Part shown: positions 10,109-21,196 of the stretch, piece by piece
How positions within the stretch are numbered: position 1 is the first letter of the stretch
Layout of the letters: each line of letters begins with the position of its first letter
NCBI GenBank assembly: GCA_002690805.1
Contig: NZFW01000026.1
Location: 65,967 to 129,966, forward strand
Source of the DNA: Flavobacteriaceae bacterium
GTDB lineage: Bacteria; Bacteroidota; Bacteroidia; Flavobacteriales; Flavobacteriaceae
Direction: 5' to 3'
DNA length: 64,000 nucleotides
Translations under genes and position numbers: made by a program
The notes under the pieces: model-generated
Seen by the model: only the letters and a program-made list of their open reading frames with translations
The model's database searches: none
What the model was told of the DNA's origin: nothing

Positions 10109-11110
10109 ATGAGAAATAAAAATTCTAAAATTAAAATTAAAGCATTGATTAATGAAGCAGCTAATTGTGTTATTATACCTCACAAAAATCCTGATGGAGA
10201 TGCTTTAGGTAGTAGTCTTGCTTTAAATCATTTTTTGTCATACAAAGGGCTGAATTCATTAGTCATTTCTCCAAGTGAATATCCTGATTTTTTAAAATGG
10301 ATGCCAGGAGAAAATCAAATTATGAATTATGATAAAGAAAAAGAAAGTTCAATTTTAAAAATAAAAAAAGCAGATTTAATTTTTACGCTTGATTTTAATG
10401 ATCTCTCAAGAGCAGGAGATATGGGCGAAAAAATCAAAGAATCCAAAGGGAAAATAGTAATGATTGATCATCACGAAAACCCCAAAAATTATGCACATGA
10501 AATGATATCTCAACCTGAAATAGGTTCTACATGTGAAATAATCTATGATTTAATCAAATTTATTGATGTAAAAGGAATTAACTCGATTGTAGCGTCTTGT
10601 CTTTATACAGGAATTATGACAGATTCAGGGTCTTTTAGGTACCCATCTACAACTGCCAAAACTCACAAAATAATTTCTGACTTGATTAATAGAGGGGCCA
10701 AAAATTTTGAAATTCATGAAAAAATTTATGATACTTTTTCACATAATAGATTAAAATTGCTCGGCATTGCTCTTAAAAACATTGAAAAAATTGAATATTT
10801 TCCATATGTAATAATTACTTTGAGTCAAAAAGAGTTAGATAGTTGCTCCTTTAAAAAAGGAGATACGGAAGGATTTGTAAATTATGGATTAAATATTAAA
10901 GGTATCTCACTATCAATCATATTAATTGAAAACAAAAAAGAAAATATTGTTAAACTGTCTTTTAGATCAAAAGGTAATTTTTTTACAAATATCTTTGCTG
11001 AAAAATATTTTGAAGGAGGTGGGCATCAAAATGCTTCAGGAGGAATCTCTTATGAATCTTTATTAAAAACAAAAAAAAGACTTGTAAAATTATTAAAATC
11101 ACATATTTGA
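10109..11110 (+). CDS. DHH/DHHA1 phosphoesterase (NrnA-type oligoribonuclease/pAp phosphatase)
   Basis: IIPHKNPDGDALGSSLAL, MIDHHENP, GIMTDSGSFRYPSTT, GGGHQNASGG. ORF start 10091 (TTG) overlaps a -7 element, so ATG 10109 is preferred. Confidence 0.9.
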   Translation: MRNKNSKIKIKALINEAANCVIIPHKNPDGDALGSSLALNHFLSYKGLNSLVISPSEYPDFLKWMPGENQIMNYDKEKESSILKIKKADLIFTLDFNDLSRAGDMGEKIKESKGKIVMIDHHENPKNYAHEMISQPEIGSTCEIIYDLIKFIDVKGINSIVASCLYTGIMTDSGSFRYPSTTAKTHKIISDLINRGAKNFEIHEKIYDTFSHNRLKLLGIALKNIEKIEYFPYVIITLSQKELDSCSFKKGDTEGFVNYGLNIKGISLSIILIENKKENIVKLSFRSKGNFFTNIFAEKYFEGGGHQNASGGISYESLLKTKKRLVKLLKSHI

Positions 11111-11640
11111 AAATCATACTAATACTTATTAACATACTTTTTATAACTGTTGTTGCGTGTCAAGATATTGAAGTAAGAAAACCTTTGAATGAAAAATCTT
11201 CTATTTTCTTAAAAAATTCAGCCTTAAGAAATAAAAAAAGAGTTGATTTAGAAAGTATTTTAATAAACGAAGCAAGAGATCTTGATAAACAAAATACTTA
11301 TAAAAGCTCAACTTTAGGTTTTTTATATTTTGTCAAAAATGAAAAAAAGGGTTCTCTTGCCAAAAAAGGAGATTTTGTTGAAGTTCAATATCAAATTGAG
11401 GATTTAAATAAAAACATATTATATAGTAAGGATGAATTACAAAATATCAGATTTATAATAGATAAAGAAGAGGTTCTCCCAGCTCTAAGAGAAGGTGTTA
11501 AGTTATTGTCCGAAGGTGAAACTGGAATATTTTTATTTCCTTCACATTTTTGCTATGGTTATCAAGGAGATATGGAAAAAATTAGTCCGAATCAACCTTT
11601 GAGATTTCTTATAAAATTAGTATCATTAACGAAAAATTAA
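11107..11640 (+). CDS. gldI: Gliding motility-associated FKBP-type peptidyl-prolyl isomerase GldI
   Basis: VVAC lipobox, FKBP-like domain (GDFVEVQYQIEDL, EGVKLLSEGETGIFLFPSHFCYGYQGD); downstream of nrnA-like gene; TTG start. Confidence 0.8.
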   Translation: MKIILILINILFITVVACQDIEVRKPLNEKSSIFLKNSALRNKKRVDLESILINEARDLDKQNTYKSSTLGFLYFVKNEKKGSLAKKGDFVEVQYQIEDLNKNILYSKDELQNIRFIIDKEEVLPALREGVKLLSEGETGIFLFPSHFCYGYQGDMEKISPNQPLRFLIKLVSLTKN

Positions 11641-11650
11641 ATAATTAAAT

Positions 11651-12739
11651 ATGAACAATACTTTTCTTACGTTTTTAATTTCATTTCTTTTATTAAATAT
11701 TTCATGTGATAGTCATCCTGACTTAGATGATGGACTCTATGCTAATCTTGAAACTAACAAAGGTGAAATTTTACTTTTTCTAGAATTTGAAAAAACACCA
11801 CTTACTGTATCGAATTTTGTTGCTTTGGCAGAAGGAAATCATCCAAGTGAAGACTTATCTGAAGAGTTTAAAGGAAAAAAATATTATGATGGAATAGTTT
11901 TTCATAGGGTTATTGAAGATTTTATGATACAAGGAGGAGACCCAACTGCTACAGGTCAAGGTGGGCCAGGTTTCAAATTTGCAGATGAAATTACAGACCT
12001 TAAACATTCTGAACCAGGAATACTGTCTATGGCAAATGCTGGCCCGGGTACTAATGGAAGTCAGTTTTTTATAACACACAAAGCCACACCCTGGTTAGAT
12101 GGCAGACACACAGTTTTTGGAAATGTAATTAAAGGACAGAAAGTAGTCGATAGTATTATTCAAAATGACACCATTCAAAAATTAACAATTATTAGAAAAG
12201 GATCAAATGCTAAAAATTTTGATGCACCCACTATCTTCAAAAATTTTCAAGCTAAGATGAAAAAAGACAAAGAATTAGTAGACGCTAAAAAAGATAATCA
12301 AAAAAAATTCAATTTGGAAAAATTCAATTCCCAGAAAACTAAATCTAAATTGACTTCCTCAGGTCTTGAATATACCATCACTTTAAAAGGAAAAGGGCCA
12401 AAAGTAAATAGTACAAATTCTGCTTTAACTCACTATGCAGTCTATTTATCTGATGGGACTATTATCGAAACCAGTATGATAAATACAGCCAAAGAAAATG
12501 GAATTCACGATTTTAGAAAAGAACAAAATGGAGGATATGAACCCGTTCCATTTAAAGTTGGAAAAGATGCACAACTTATTGCTGGTTTTAAAGAAGGTAT
12601 TAGATTGCTTAATGTTGGTGACAAAGCAACTCTTTTTCTGCCCTACAATATTGCATATGGCGATACTGGAAATAGAGTAATTCCTCCAAAATCTAATATA
12701 ATTTTTGAAGTAGAAATTATTGGATTAGCTGGTGAATAG
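11651..12739 (+). CDS. Dual-domain peptidyl-prolyl isomerase (cyclophilin + FKBP), lipoprotein
   Basis: LNISC lipobox; cyclophilin [24 protein letters not shown]...[58 protein letters not shown]. Confidence 0.93.
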   Translation: MNNTFLTFLISFLLLNISCDSHPDLDDGLYANLETNKGEILLFLEFEKTPLTVSNFVALAEGNHPSEDLSEEFKGKKYYDGIVFHRVIEDFMIQGGDPTATGQGGPGFKFADEITDLKHSEPGILSMANAGPGTNGSQFFITHKATPWLDGRHTVFGNVIKGQKVVDSIIQNDTIQKLTIIRKGSNAKNFDAPTIFKNFQAKMKKDKELVDAKKDNQKKFNLEKFNSQKTKSKLTSSGLEYTITLKGKGPKVNSTNSALTHYAVYLSDGTIIETSMINTAKENGIHDFRKEQNGGYEPVPFKVGKDAQLIAGFKEGIRLLNVGDKATLFLPYNIAYGDTGNRVIPPKSNIIFEVEIIGLAGE

Positions 12740-13781
12740 TTTAAAAAAGCGTTATAAAAATCAGACTCTTAAATGGCTTTTAATAATTTCTTTTCCTTTT
12801 CAATTTCTTGTAACTCGTAGTGAAGAATTTAAAAACTCAAGCTTCATTGAGTTTTACAACGATAATTATTTGTCTATCTCAAACTTAAGAAACAGGTTTT
12901 TTTCATTTTTTACAATTTCTATAGGAGACATACTTTACTTTTTATTTACAATTTTATTATTAAATTATATATACAAAAACAGATCTTACTATTTTAATTT
13001 TAAAACACACTTTTTTCTCGACATTATAGCATTAGTAAGCTTTATAAATATTTTTTTTCAGATTTCTTGGGGTCTTAACTACCTATCTAAACCACTTGAA
13101 ACAAAACTTAATATTAATAAGTCATATAGTGTAGAGGATTTAGAAAAAACAATTTCATATTTAATAAATAAAACAAATTACTTGCATCAAAAACTTTCAA
13201 AAAGTGATACGTCAGCTATTAATTTCCCATTTAATAAAAAAGAAGCAGTTCTAATGTTAGAAGAGGAGAAAATCGGAATTGCAAAAAACTCTCTTTGGAG
13301 TAACGCTTTATGCTATTTAGGATATTCAGGCTACATTAATCCCTTTACTAATGAAGCTCAAGTAAATAAAAGAATTCCAATGATTAATTACTTAACAACT
13401 ATTGCTCATGAACAGTCTCACCAAACAGGTATTGCAAGAGAAGATGAATCAAATTTCATGGCTTTTATCAAAACAACGAGTAATTCAAATGAATATATTC
13501 AATATGCTGGTTATTGTTTTGCATTGAGATATTGCTTAAGTGATTTATTTAAAAAAAAACCAAATAATGCTAAAATTTTTTTAAAAGATATTTCTCAAGG
13601 TGTAATTAAAAATTTTAATGAATCAGATCAATTTTGGTCAAAATATCAAAATCCTATTGAACCTTTTTTTAAAAAAATTTATGATAGATTTTTAAAAATT
13701 AATAACCAAAAATCAGGAATAAAAAGTTACAGTGAAATGGTATCTTTATTAGTTTTTGATCTAAAAAAACACATTGATTAA
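12732..13781 (+). CDS. DUF3810-like membrane protein with HExxH-like motif
   Basis: N-terminal TM segments, [30 protein letters not shown]. Confidence 0.8.
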   Translation: MNSLKKRYKNQTLKWLLIISFPFQFLVTRSEEFKNSSFIEFYNDNYLSISNLRNRFFSFFTISIGDILYFLFTILLLNYIYKNRSYYFNFKTHFFLDIIALVSFINIFFQISWGLNYLSKPLETKLNINKSYSVEDLEKTISYLINKTNYLHQKLSKSDTSAINFPFNKKEAVLMLEEEKIGIAKNSLWSNALCYLGYSGYINPFTNEAQVNKRIPMINYLTTIAHEQSHQTGIAREDESNFMAFIKTTSNSNEYIQYAGYCFALRYCLSDLFKKKPNNAKIFLKDISQGVIKNFNESDQFWSKYQNPIEPFFKKIYDRFLKINNQKSGIKSYSEMVSLLVFDLKKHID

Positions 13782-13823
13782 TCAAAAAAAATAATTAAAT
13801 TTCATCTTTATAAGAATTATATT

Positions 13824-16817
13824 ATGACTAAAAAATATTTATTGCTTTTTATTTTTCAATTATCTTATGTTTCAGCACAAGTTTATTTCCCTGATAATTC
13901 TGGTGTAAAATCTACTAGTAGTGTATACCAGGCATTTACAAATGCAACTATTCATGTATCTCCAGGGAATATTATTACTAATGCTACATTGTTAGAAAAA
14001 AATGGAGTTATTGTTAAAGTTGGTGAAAACATTTCATTACCAAAAAACACTCAAGTTATTGATAAATCAGGTAAACACATCTATCCTTCTTTTATCGAAT
14101 TATATTCAGAATTTGGAATTAAAAAAGCTAAGAAAAATATAGCGGGAAGAAGAACTTCACAGTTTAAAGCTTCAAGAGAAGGTTATTACTGGAATGATCA
14201 CATTCTAAGTGAATATAATGCAATTAATGATTATAAATATGATAAAAAAACAGCTTCAAATCTCAGAAATATGGGATTTGGTGTGGTGAATTCTCAAAGG
14301 GCAAATGGAGTGCATAGAGGCACAGGAATTCTTTTGACTCTTAATGACTTTGATAACGATAGCAAAAGAATCTTATCAAAAAGATCTACTGAGAATTATT
14401 CATTCAAAAAAAGTAGTACATCTAACCAAAGCTATCCAAGTTCTATAATGGGTTCTATTGCTTTATTAAGACAGTTAAATCATGACGCCAATTGGTATAA
14501 AAGAAATTCTTCTACTTTAGACTTATCAATTGAAGCATTTTTAGAAAATAAAAAATTACCTAAAATTTTTGATGCCGGTGGTGATAAATTAAATACTATT
14601 CGTGCTTTAAAACTAATAAAAGAAATTGGAGGAAAATTTGCTGTTCTTGGAAGCGGAAAAGAATATGAAAATTTAAATGAGCTTGTACAAGAGGGAGTGA
14701 CACTAATATTACCCTTAAACTTTCCAAAAGCATTAAATATCACTGACCCATTATTGACAAATCAAATACCATTGAGCACGATGCGATATTGGAGTCAAGC
14801 TCCATCAAATCCAGAAAAAGTATCAACATTTAACATACCTTTTGTTTTCACAGCCAATAAACTAAAATCATCAAAAGATTTCTTTGATAATATAAAAAAA
14901 GCTATCGACTATGGTTTAAGTTCTGAAATTGCTCTGAAAGCACTTACCACAATACCTGCAGAAGTTTTAGGATTAAAAAATAAAATAGGGGTACTTAAAA
15001 CTAATAGCCTAGCTAATTTTATTGTTACTAGTGGAGAAATTTTTGAAGATAAAACAGTTATTTCTGAAAATTGGATTCAAGGTAAACCTCATATAATTTC
15101 AAATGACCATATTGTAGATATTGATGGAGATTATGAGATTTTGATTAACAAGAAACTTTTCAAGTTGAATATTAAAAAAAGCACTAAAAGAATTGTTGCA
15201 GAAATAAATCGAGACTCAATTAAATATTTAGTTAAATCAAATTACAATAATGGATGGTTAGATATTACTCTTATTGATAAAAATCAAAATGTATTTGCGC
15301 AGCTTAATAGTAAGGTTATTAAAAAGAATAGTTTTAGTGGAAATGGATTAGATTTTGATGGGAATTCATTTAAATGGGAAGCAAAATTAACTCATAATGA
15401 TCATAAATTAATAGAAAAAACTAAAAAGGAAAAAAAGAAGCATTTCTATGAACCCGTAGCAATTACATATCCGAATAATGGATACGGAAATGTTTTATTG
15501 CCTAAGCAAAGAAATATTTTATTTAAGAATGCAACCGTATGGACTAATGAGGTTGAAGGAATTATCAATAATACAGATGTACTCATTATTGATGGTAAAA
15601 TAAATATGATAGGTAAAAATATTCCTAGCGCAGATAATATAGAGATAGTTAATGCAACAGGAAAACATTTAACCTCAGGTATTATTGACGAACATTCTCA
15701 TATTGGTGCTTCAAGCATTAACGAGGGTGGCCATAATTCATCTGCAGAAGTCAGTATTAAGGATGTTATAGATCCTGATGATATTAATATTTATAGAAAC
15801 CTTGCAGGTGGAGTTACAACAATTCAAATTCTTCACGGATCAGCAAATCCAATTGGCGGTCAATCAGCAATAATTAATCTAAAGTGGGGAGAATCATCAG
15901 AAAATATGCTATATGAAAATGCAGATCCTTTTATAAAATTTGCACTTGGAGAAAATGTAAAGCAATCAAACTGGGGCCCTAAATCACGATTTCCCCAAAC
16001 AAGAATGGGAGTTGAACAAGTTTTTATTGATTATTTTCAAAGAGCTAAAGAATATGGGGAAACATGGACTAATTATAATAATCTTTCGAAAAAATTAAAA
16101 TCTCAAACAAATGTTCCTAGGTACGATATTGAAATGGAAGTTTTGTGGGAAATATTAAGAGGAGAAAGATATATATCCTGTCACTCTTATGTTCAAAGTG
16201 AAATAAATATGCTTATGAAGGTGGCTGAAAAATATAATTTTAATATTAACACATTCACACATATACTTGAGGGGTATAAAGTCTCTGATAAAATGAAAAA
16301 ACATGGAGTTGGAGCTTCAACATTTTCAGATTGGTGGGCATACAAGTATGAAGTAAATGATGCTATTCCATATAACGGTTCTATTATGCACAACGCAGGG
16401 GTATTAGTCGCCTATAACTCCGACAGTGCTGAAATGTCACGAAGGCTTAATCAAGAAGCAGCAAAAGCTGTCAAGTACGGAGGAGTTTCTGAAGAAGATG
16501 CTTGGAAATTTGTTACTTTAAATCCAGCTAAAATGTTACATATAGATGATAATGTAGGTAGTATAAAAATAGGAAAAAACGCTGATTTGGTTTTATGGTC
16601 TGATCACCCAATGTCAATATATGCGAAGGCTGAAAGAACAATTATACAAGGTAAAACCTATTATTCTTCTAAAAGAATCTTAGAAAAAATTAAATCTATT
16701 AAAAAAGAAAGAAATTTATTAATCGGTCAAATGTTAGATGCCGCAAATAAAGGAGCTCCTACCGAATATCCAAAAAAAATTATAAAAAGAGAATTTCATT
16801 GTGAAACTTTAGATTAA
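13824..16817 (+). CDS. Secreted two-domain amidohydrolase family protein
   Basis: Signal peptide; C-terminal domain LTSGIIDEHSHIGASS...THILEGYK...YNSDSAEM...GKNADLVLWSDHP; N-terminal domain related but without HxH. Confidence 0.88.
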   Translation: MTKKYLLLFIFQLSYVSAQVYFPDNSGVKSTSSVYQAFTNATIHVSPGNIITNATLLEKNGVIVKVGENISLPKNTQVIDKSGKHIYPSFIELYSEFGIKKAKKNIAGRRTSQFKASREGYYWNDHILSEYNAINDYKYDKKTASNLRNMGFGVVNSQRANGVHRGTGILLTLNDFDNDSKRILSKRSTENYSFKKSSTSNQSYPSSIMGSIALLRQLNHDANWYKRNSSTLDLSIEAFLENKKLPKIFDAGGDKLNTIRALKLIKEIGGKFAVLGSGKEYENLNELVQEGVTLILPLNFPKALNITDPLLTNQIPLSTMRYWSQAPSNPEKVSTFNIPFVFTANKLKSSKDFFDNIKKAIDYGLSSEIALKALTTIPAEVLGLKNKIGVLKTNSLANFIVTSGEIFEDKTVISENWIQGKPHIISNDHIVDIDGDYEILINKKLFKLNIKKSTKRIVAEINRDSIKYLVKSNYNNGWLDITLIDKNQNVFAQLNSKVIKKNSFSGNGLDFDGNSFKWEAKLTHNDHKLIEKTKKEKKKHFYEPVAITYPNNGYGNVLLPKQRNILFKNATVWTNEVEGIINNTDVLIIDGKINMIGKNIPSADNIEIVNATGKHLTSGIIDEHSHIGASSINEGGHNSSAEVSIKDVIDPDDINIYRNLAGGVTTIQILHGSANPIGGQSAIINLKWGESSENMLYENADPFIKFALGENVKQSNWGPKSRFPQTRMGVEQVFIDYFQRAKEYGETWTNYNNLSKKLKSQTNVPRYDIEMEVLWEILRGERYISCHSYVQSEINMLMKVAEKYNFNINTFTHILEGYKVSDKMKKHGVGASTFSDWWAYKYEVNDAIPYNGSIMHNAGVLVAYNSDSAEMSRRLNQEAAKAVKYGGVSEEDAWKFVTLNPAKMLHIDDNVGSIKIGKNADLVLWSDHPMSIYAKAERTIIQGKTYYSSKRILEKIKSIKKERNLLIGQMLDAANKGAPTEYPKKIIKREFHCETLD

Positions 16818-16822
16818 ATATT

Positions 16823-18136
16823 ATGAAAAAAATAATTATTTTACTATCCTTTATATCTTTCAATTTTATTTTTGCACAACAAACTCCAGCAAAAAACCAA
16901 ACTCAAGATATATTAATCCATAATGCTTTTATACATATTGGAAATGGAACTTTAATAGAAAATGGTACTCTAGTCTTTTCTGAAGGTCAAATTAAATATG
17001 TTGGAAATAATATTTCAAAAGAAGATGTTTTTCCATTACTTTTGTCGGAAAAAAAAATTAAAACTATTGATGCTAATGGGAGACATATATACCCAGGTTT
17101 TATTGCAATAAATTCAACATTAGGGTTAGTTGAAATTGATGCAGTAAGAGCTTCAGATGATGAAGATGAAATAGGTGAATTTTTGCCCCATATAAGAAGT
17201 GCAATTGCATATAATGCTGAATCAAAAGTTGTAGAAAGTGTTAGACCCAACGGAGTTTTAATTGCTCAAATTACTCCAAGAGGAGGTACTATTTCAGGAA
17301 GCTCATCTGTAATGCAGCTTGATGCCTGGAATTGGGAAGATGCATTAATTAAAACAGATGAAGGAATACATATGAATTGGCCTTCCCCATATTCAAGGGG
17401 AAGATGGTGGCTTGGCGAGGATCCTTCATTAAAAGAAAATAAAGATTATTTAAAATCAATTTATTCAATTGAAAGTTTTTTTAATCAAGCAAAAGTTTAT
17501 TCAGATCAAAAACCTAAACACCTTCCTTACTCATCAATGAAAGGAGTTTTTGATGGATCTAAAACCCTGTATTTGCATGCAAGTTATCAAAAACAGATAG
17601 TTGATGGAATTGATTTTTTAAAAGAGCAAGGAGTTAAAAAAATCGTTCTAGTTAATGCAGAAGAGTCGATCAATTTAATTGATTATCTGAAAAATAATAA
17701 TATTTCGGTAATAATTTCAAGACCACACAGACTTCCTGATAACGAAGATCAAGATCCAAAATTCACATTTAAAACAGCCAGTAAGTTAATAAAAGGAGGG
17801 CTTATAGTTAGTATAGATCCGAGTGGACAAATGGAAAGAATGAACACAAGAAATCTTCCGTTTTATGCTGGTAGTTTTGCAGCATATGGGTTAGAAAAAG
17901 AAGTGGCATTAAAAATGATAACGCTATATCCAGCAAAAATATTAGGATTAGATCATAAATTAGGTACTTTAGAGGTGGGTAAAGACGCTACACTTTTTAT
18001 TTCTGAGGGAGATGCATTAGATATGAGAACAAATATACTATCACATGCTTTTATAAATGGAAGGGAAATAAGTCTTGAAACCCATCAAACTAAATTATGG
18101 AAAAGATACTCAAAAAAATTTACTGATATTAAATAA
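16823..18136 (+). CDS. Secreted amidohydrolase-like protein
   Basis: Signal peptide; YPGFIAINSTLG, YPAKILGLDHKLGTLEVGKDATLFI. Confidence 0.83.
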   Translation: MKKIIILLSFISFNFIFAQQTPAKNQTQDILIHNAFIHIGNGTLIENGTLVFSEGQIKYVGNNISKEDVFPLLLSEKKIKTIDANGRHIYPGFIAINSTLGLVEIDAVRASDDEDEIGEFLPHIRSAIAYNAESKVVESVRPNGVLIAQITPRGGTISGSSSVMQLDAWNWEDALIKTDEGIHMNWPSPYSRGRWWLGEDPSLKENKDYLKSIYSIESFFNQAKVYSDQKPKHLPYSSMKGVFDGSKTLYLHASYQKQIVDGIDFLKEQGVKKIVLVNAEESINLIDYLKNNNISVIISRPHRLPDNEDQDPKFTFKTASKLIKGGLIVSIDPSGQMERMNTRNLPFYAGSFAAYGLEKEVALKMITLYPAKILGLDHKLGTLEVGKDATLFISEGDALDMRTNILSHAFINGREISLETHQTKLWKRYSKKFTDIK

Positions 18137-18156
18137 GGTTTTATTAAAAACTAAAT

Positions 18157-18933
18157 GTGAAAATAATTTCTAGTGCCCAAAATCCAATTATTAAAAATCT
18201 TCTGATTTTGCATAAAAAATCAAAAGAAAGAAAAAAACAAAATCTTTTTGTTGTAGAAGGAAAAAAAGAAATTGAAAGAGCTTTATTGGGAAGCTATTTC
18301 TTTAAAATAATTTTAGTTCGCGAGGGCTCTCAAAAGCCCTTTGAAAATTTTAATAAAAAAATAAAAGATTTTATTTTTGTTAAAAAAAATTTATTTGATA
18401 AAGTTTCAGTAAGATCTGGAAGTGAAAAATATATGGGAATTGGAATATCAAAAAAACATAGTTTTAAAGATTTTAAACCAAAAAATAATGAGGTTTTTTT
18501 AGTTGCAAATTCCATAGAAAAACCAGGTAATATTGGTGCTTTGCTAAGAACATGCTCGGCTTTAGGTGTTTCTGGTTTTATTTTATCTGATAAAAAAGCT
18601 GACTTATACAATCCCAGCGTAATTAGATCAAGCTTAGGAGGGGTTTTTAATATTCCAATATTAATTTCAGATTCAAAAAAGATAATAAACTATTTAAAAA
18701 TAAATAATATTAAGATTATTTCTGGATCTATTACAGAAAAATCAGTTCCATTAAACAAAACATATATTCCAAAACCCTGTGCAATAATAGTTGGAAGTGA
18801 ATCCAAAGGTTTGGATATTGAATGGACTAAAAACTCCAATGAAATTATTCAAATTCCGATGAAAAATAATATTGATTCATTAAATGTTTCTGTTGCTGCA
18901 GCAATACTAATTCATTATGCTATAGGCAACTAA
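18157..18933 (+). CDS. TrmH/SpoU family RNA methyltransferase
   Basis: EKPGNIGALLRTCSALGVSGFIL, IRSSLGGVFNIPI, IVGSESKGLD, IPMKNNIDSLNVSVAAAILIH. Confidence 0.93.
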   Translation: MKIISSAQNPIIKNLLILHKKSKERKKQNLFVVEGKKEIERALLGSYFFKIILVREGSQKPFENFNKKIKDFIFVKKNLFDKVSVRSGSEKYMGIGISKKHSFKDFKPKNNEVFLVANSIEKPGNIGALLRTCSALGVSGFILSDKKADLYNPSVIRSSLGGVFNIPILISDSKKIINYLKINNIKIISGSITEKSVPLNKTYIPKPCAIIVGSESKGLDIEWTKNSNEIIQIPMKNNIDSLNVSVAAAILIHYAIGN

Positions 18934-18976
18934 AATCTTTGGACTTAACAAAAGAAAAAGTTAACTTCATGTAATT

Positions 18977-21172
18977 ATGATAGTAGACGAAGTTTCAGAA
19001 AATAAAGAAATAGCTCAACAGTATAAGGAATTACTCAGAATTAGTTATCAAAGACTATCAAATAATGATAAGAAATTAATTCGTTTAGCTTTTGACACAT
19101 CAGTTAATGCCCACAAAAATCAAAGAAGGAAGTCAGGGGAGGCATATATATTTCATCCAATTGGAGTTGCTAAAATTGTAGCTGATGAAATTGGGCTTGA
19201 TGCAACTTCAATTGCAGCTGCACTGCTTCACGATGTGCTTGAAGATACAGAATATGGAATAACTGAAATTGAAGAACTATTTGGAAGTACTGTTACAAAA
19301 ATTGTAATTGGCTTAACTAAGATTTCTAACTTAAAAAAAGATAAATACGATTCTCTTCAAGCAGAAAATTTCAGGAAAATGTTATTAACACTTAATGATG
19401 ACATAAGAGTGATAATAATTAAAATAGCTGATAGACTGCACAATATGAAAACTCTTAATAGCTTACCCAAGCACAAAAGAGAAAAAATAGCTTCAGAAAC
19501 ACTTTTTATATACGCTCCACTTGCACATAGAATTGGGTTATATAATATTAAGTCAGAACTCGAGGATCTTGGGCTCAAACACACAGATCTAAGAAAATAT
19601 AATCAGATCAAGAACAAGATTGAAAAGAGTCAAGAAAAACAGGGCGCTTACATAAAAAAGTTTTCTTCTATGATTCGAAAAACACTCGATAAAGAAAAAT
19701 TTAAATATTCCATAAATGGAAGAAGTAAATCAATTTATTCGATTTTTAATAAAATGGAAAATCAATCGATTTCTTTTGAGGATGTATACGACAAGTTTGC
19801 AATAAGAATAGTGTATAGCTCCAATAGAGAAAATGAGAAATTTATTGCTTGGAAAATATATTCAATCATAACAGATCATTTTATTCCAAATCCAACCAGA
19901 CTCAGAGATTGGATAACAGCTCCTAAATCTACTGGATATGAAGCTCTTCATATAACGGTTAGCGGTCCTGAAAATCAATGGGTTGAAGTGCAAATTAGAT
20001 CTGAGAGAATGCACGAAATAGCAGAAAAAGGTTATGCTGCTCATCATAAATACAAAATTAAAAACAAAAATGACATTGGAATTGAAGATTGGTTAGATCG
20101 ATTAAAAGAACTTTTGAAGGATAATAGTGTCAATGCAGTTGATTTTGTTAATGATTTTAAATTAAGCTTATACTCTGAAGAAATATATGTTTTCACTCCT
20201 AACGGAGATTTACTTTCAATTCCAAAAGGATCAACTGCATTAGATTTTGCATTTAACATTCATACAGAAATTGGAATTAAAACTAGAGGAGTTCGAATAA
20301 ATCAAAAGCTGGTACCTTTAAGTAAAGTTTTAGAAAGTGGAGATCAAGTCGAAATAATTACATCTGAAGCAGCCAAACCGAATGCAAATTGGCTTGACTA
20401 TGTTATAACATCAAGAGCAAGATCAAAAATTAAATCATGTCTTAATGAGGAAAAGAAAAAAATAGGTGAAGAAGGAAAGGAAATCTTAAGAAGAAAACTA
20501 AAACATTTAAAAATTAAATTAAATGAAAAAATTATTGATTTAATGATAAAGTTTTTTAAAACAAATACAAGTTTAGAACTTTATTATCAAGTTGGTGTTG
20601 GAACTATTGATAGCAAAAAAATTAGAGATTTCTCATCTAATTACAACAGTAGAATTATTAGTTTCTTTAAAAAAAGACTCAAATATGACTCATCATATAG
20701 GACAAAAGAAATTAAAGAAAATAATTACGATAAATTAGTTTTTGGAAAAGATCAACAATCATTGGGTTATAAAATTGCATCTTGTTGTAATCCAATTGCA
20801 GGTGATTCAGTATTCGGATTTATTACAATTAATGAAGGTATTAAAGTGCATAAAAAAGAATGTGCTAATGCTATTTCAATGCAGTCAAAGTTTGCTTATC
20901 GAATTATAAATGCTCGGTGGATCAATACAACTAATGATATTTTTACTGCTTCACTTAAAATTACAGGTATTGATAATATTGGATTGGTTAATGAATTAAC
21001 TAAAGTAATTTCTAATAATATGAATGTGAATATTTTTAAAATTAATTTTGATGCTGAGGATGGAGTTTTTAAGGGAACTGTTGGTGTTAGGGTTCGAAAT
21101 AAGACAATTTTAAATAAAATTGTAAATAACCTAAAGAAAATGAAAGGAATAGAAAAAGTTACTCGTGAGTAA
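18977..21172 (+). CDS. RelA/SpoT family (p)ppGpp synthetase/hydrolase
   Basis: AALLHDVLEDTEYG HD motif, RLRDWITAPKSTGYEALHITV synthetase, TGS domain, C-terminal ACT. Confidence 0.95.
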   Translation: MIVDEVSENKEIAQQYKELLRISYQRLSNNDKKLIRLAFDTSVNAHKNQRRKSGEAYIFHPIGVAKIVADEIGLDATSIAAALLHDVLEDTEYGITEIEELFGSTVTKIVIGLTKISNLKKDKYDSLQAENFRKMLLTLNDDIRVIIIKIADRLHNMKTLNSLPKHKREKIASETLFIYAPLAHRIGLYNIKSELEDLGLKHTDLRKYNQIKNKIEKSQEKQGAYIKKFSSMIRKTLDKEKFKYSINGRSKSIYSIFNKMENQSISFEDVYDKFAIRIVYSSNRENEKFIAWKIYSIITDHFIPNPTRLRDWITAPKSTGYEALHITVSGPENQWVEVQIRSERMHEIAEKGYAAHHKYKIKNKNDIGIEDWLDRLKELLKDNSVNAVDFVNDFKLSLYSEEIYVFTPNGDLLSIPKGSTALDFAFNIHTEIGIKTRGVRINQKLVPLSKVLESGDQVEIITSEAAKPNANWLDYVITSRARSKIKSCLNEEKKKIGEEGKEILRRKLKHLKIKLNEKIIDLMIKFFKTNTSLELYYQVGVGTIDSKKIRDFSSNYNSRIISFFKKRLKYDSSYRTKEIKENNYDKLVFGKDQQSLGYKIASCCNPIAGDSVFGFITINEGIKVHKKECANAISMQSKFAYRIINARWINTTNDIFTASLKITGIDNIGLVNELTKVISNNMNVNIFKINFDAEDGVFKGTVGVRVRNKTILNKIVNNLKKMKGIEKVTRE

Positions 21173-21185
21173 TTGAATAAAGTTA

Positions 21186-21193
21186 TATATTTG
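21186..21193 (+). promoter_or_regulatory. -7 element (TATATTTG) at fur
   Basis: TAnnTTTG 3 nt upstream of ATG 21197. Confidence 0.4.
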
Positions 21194-21196
21194 TGT

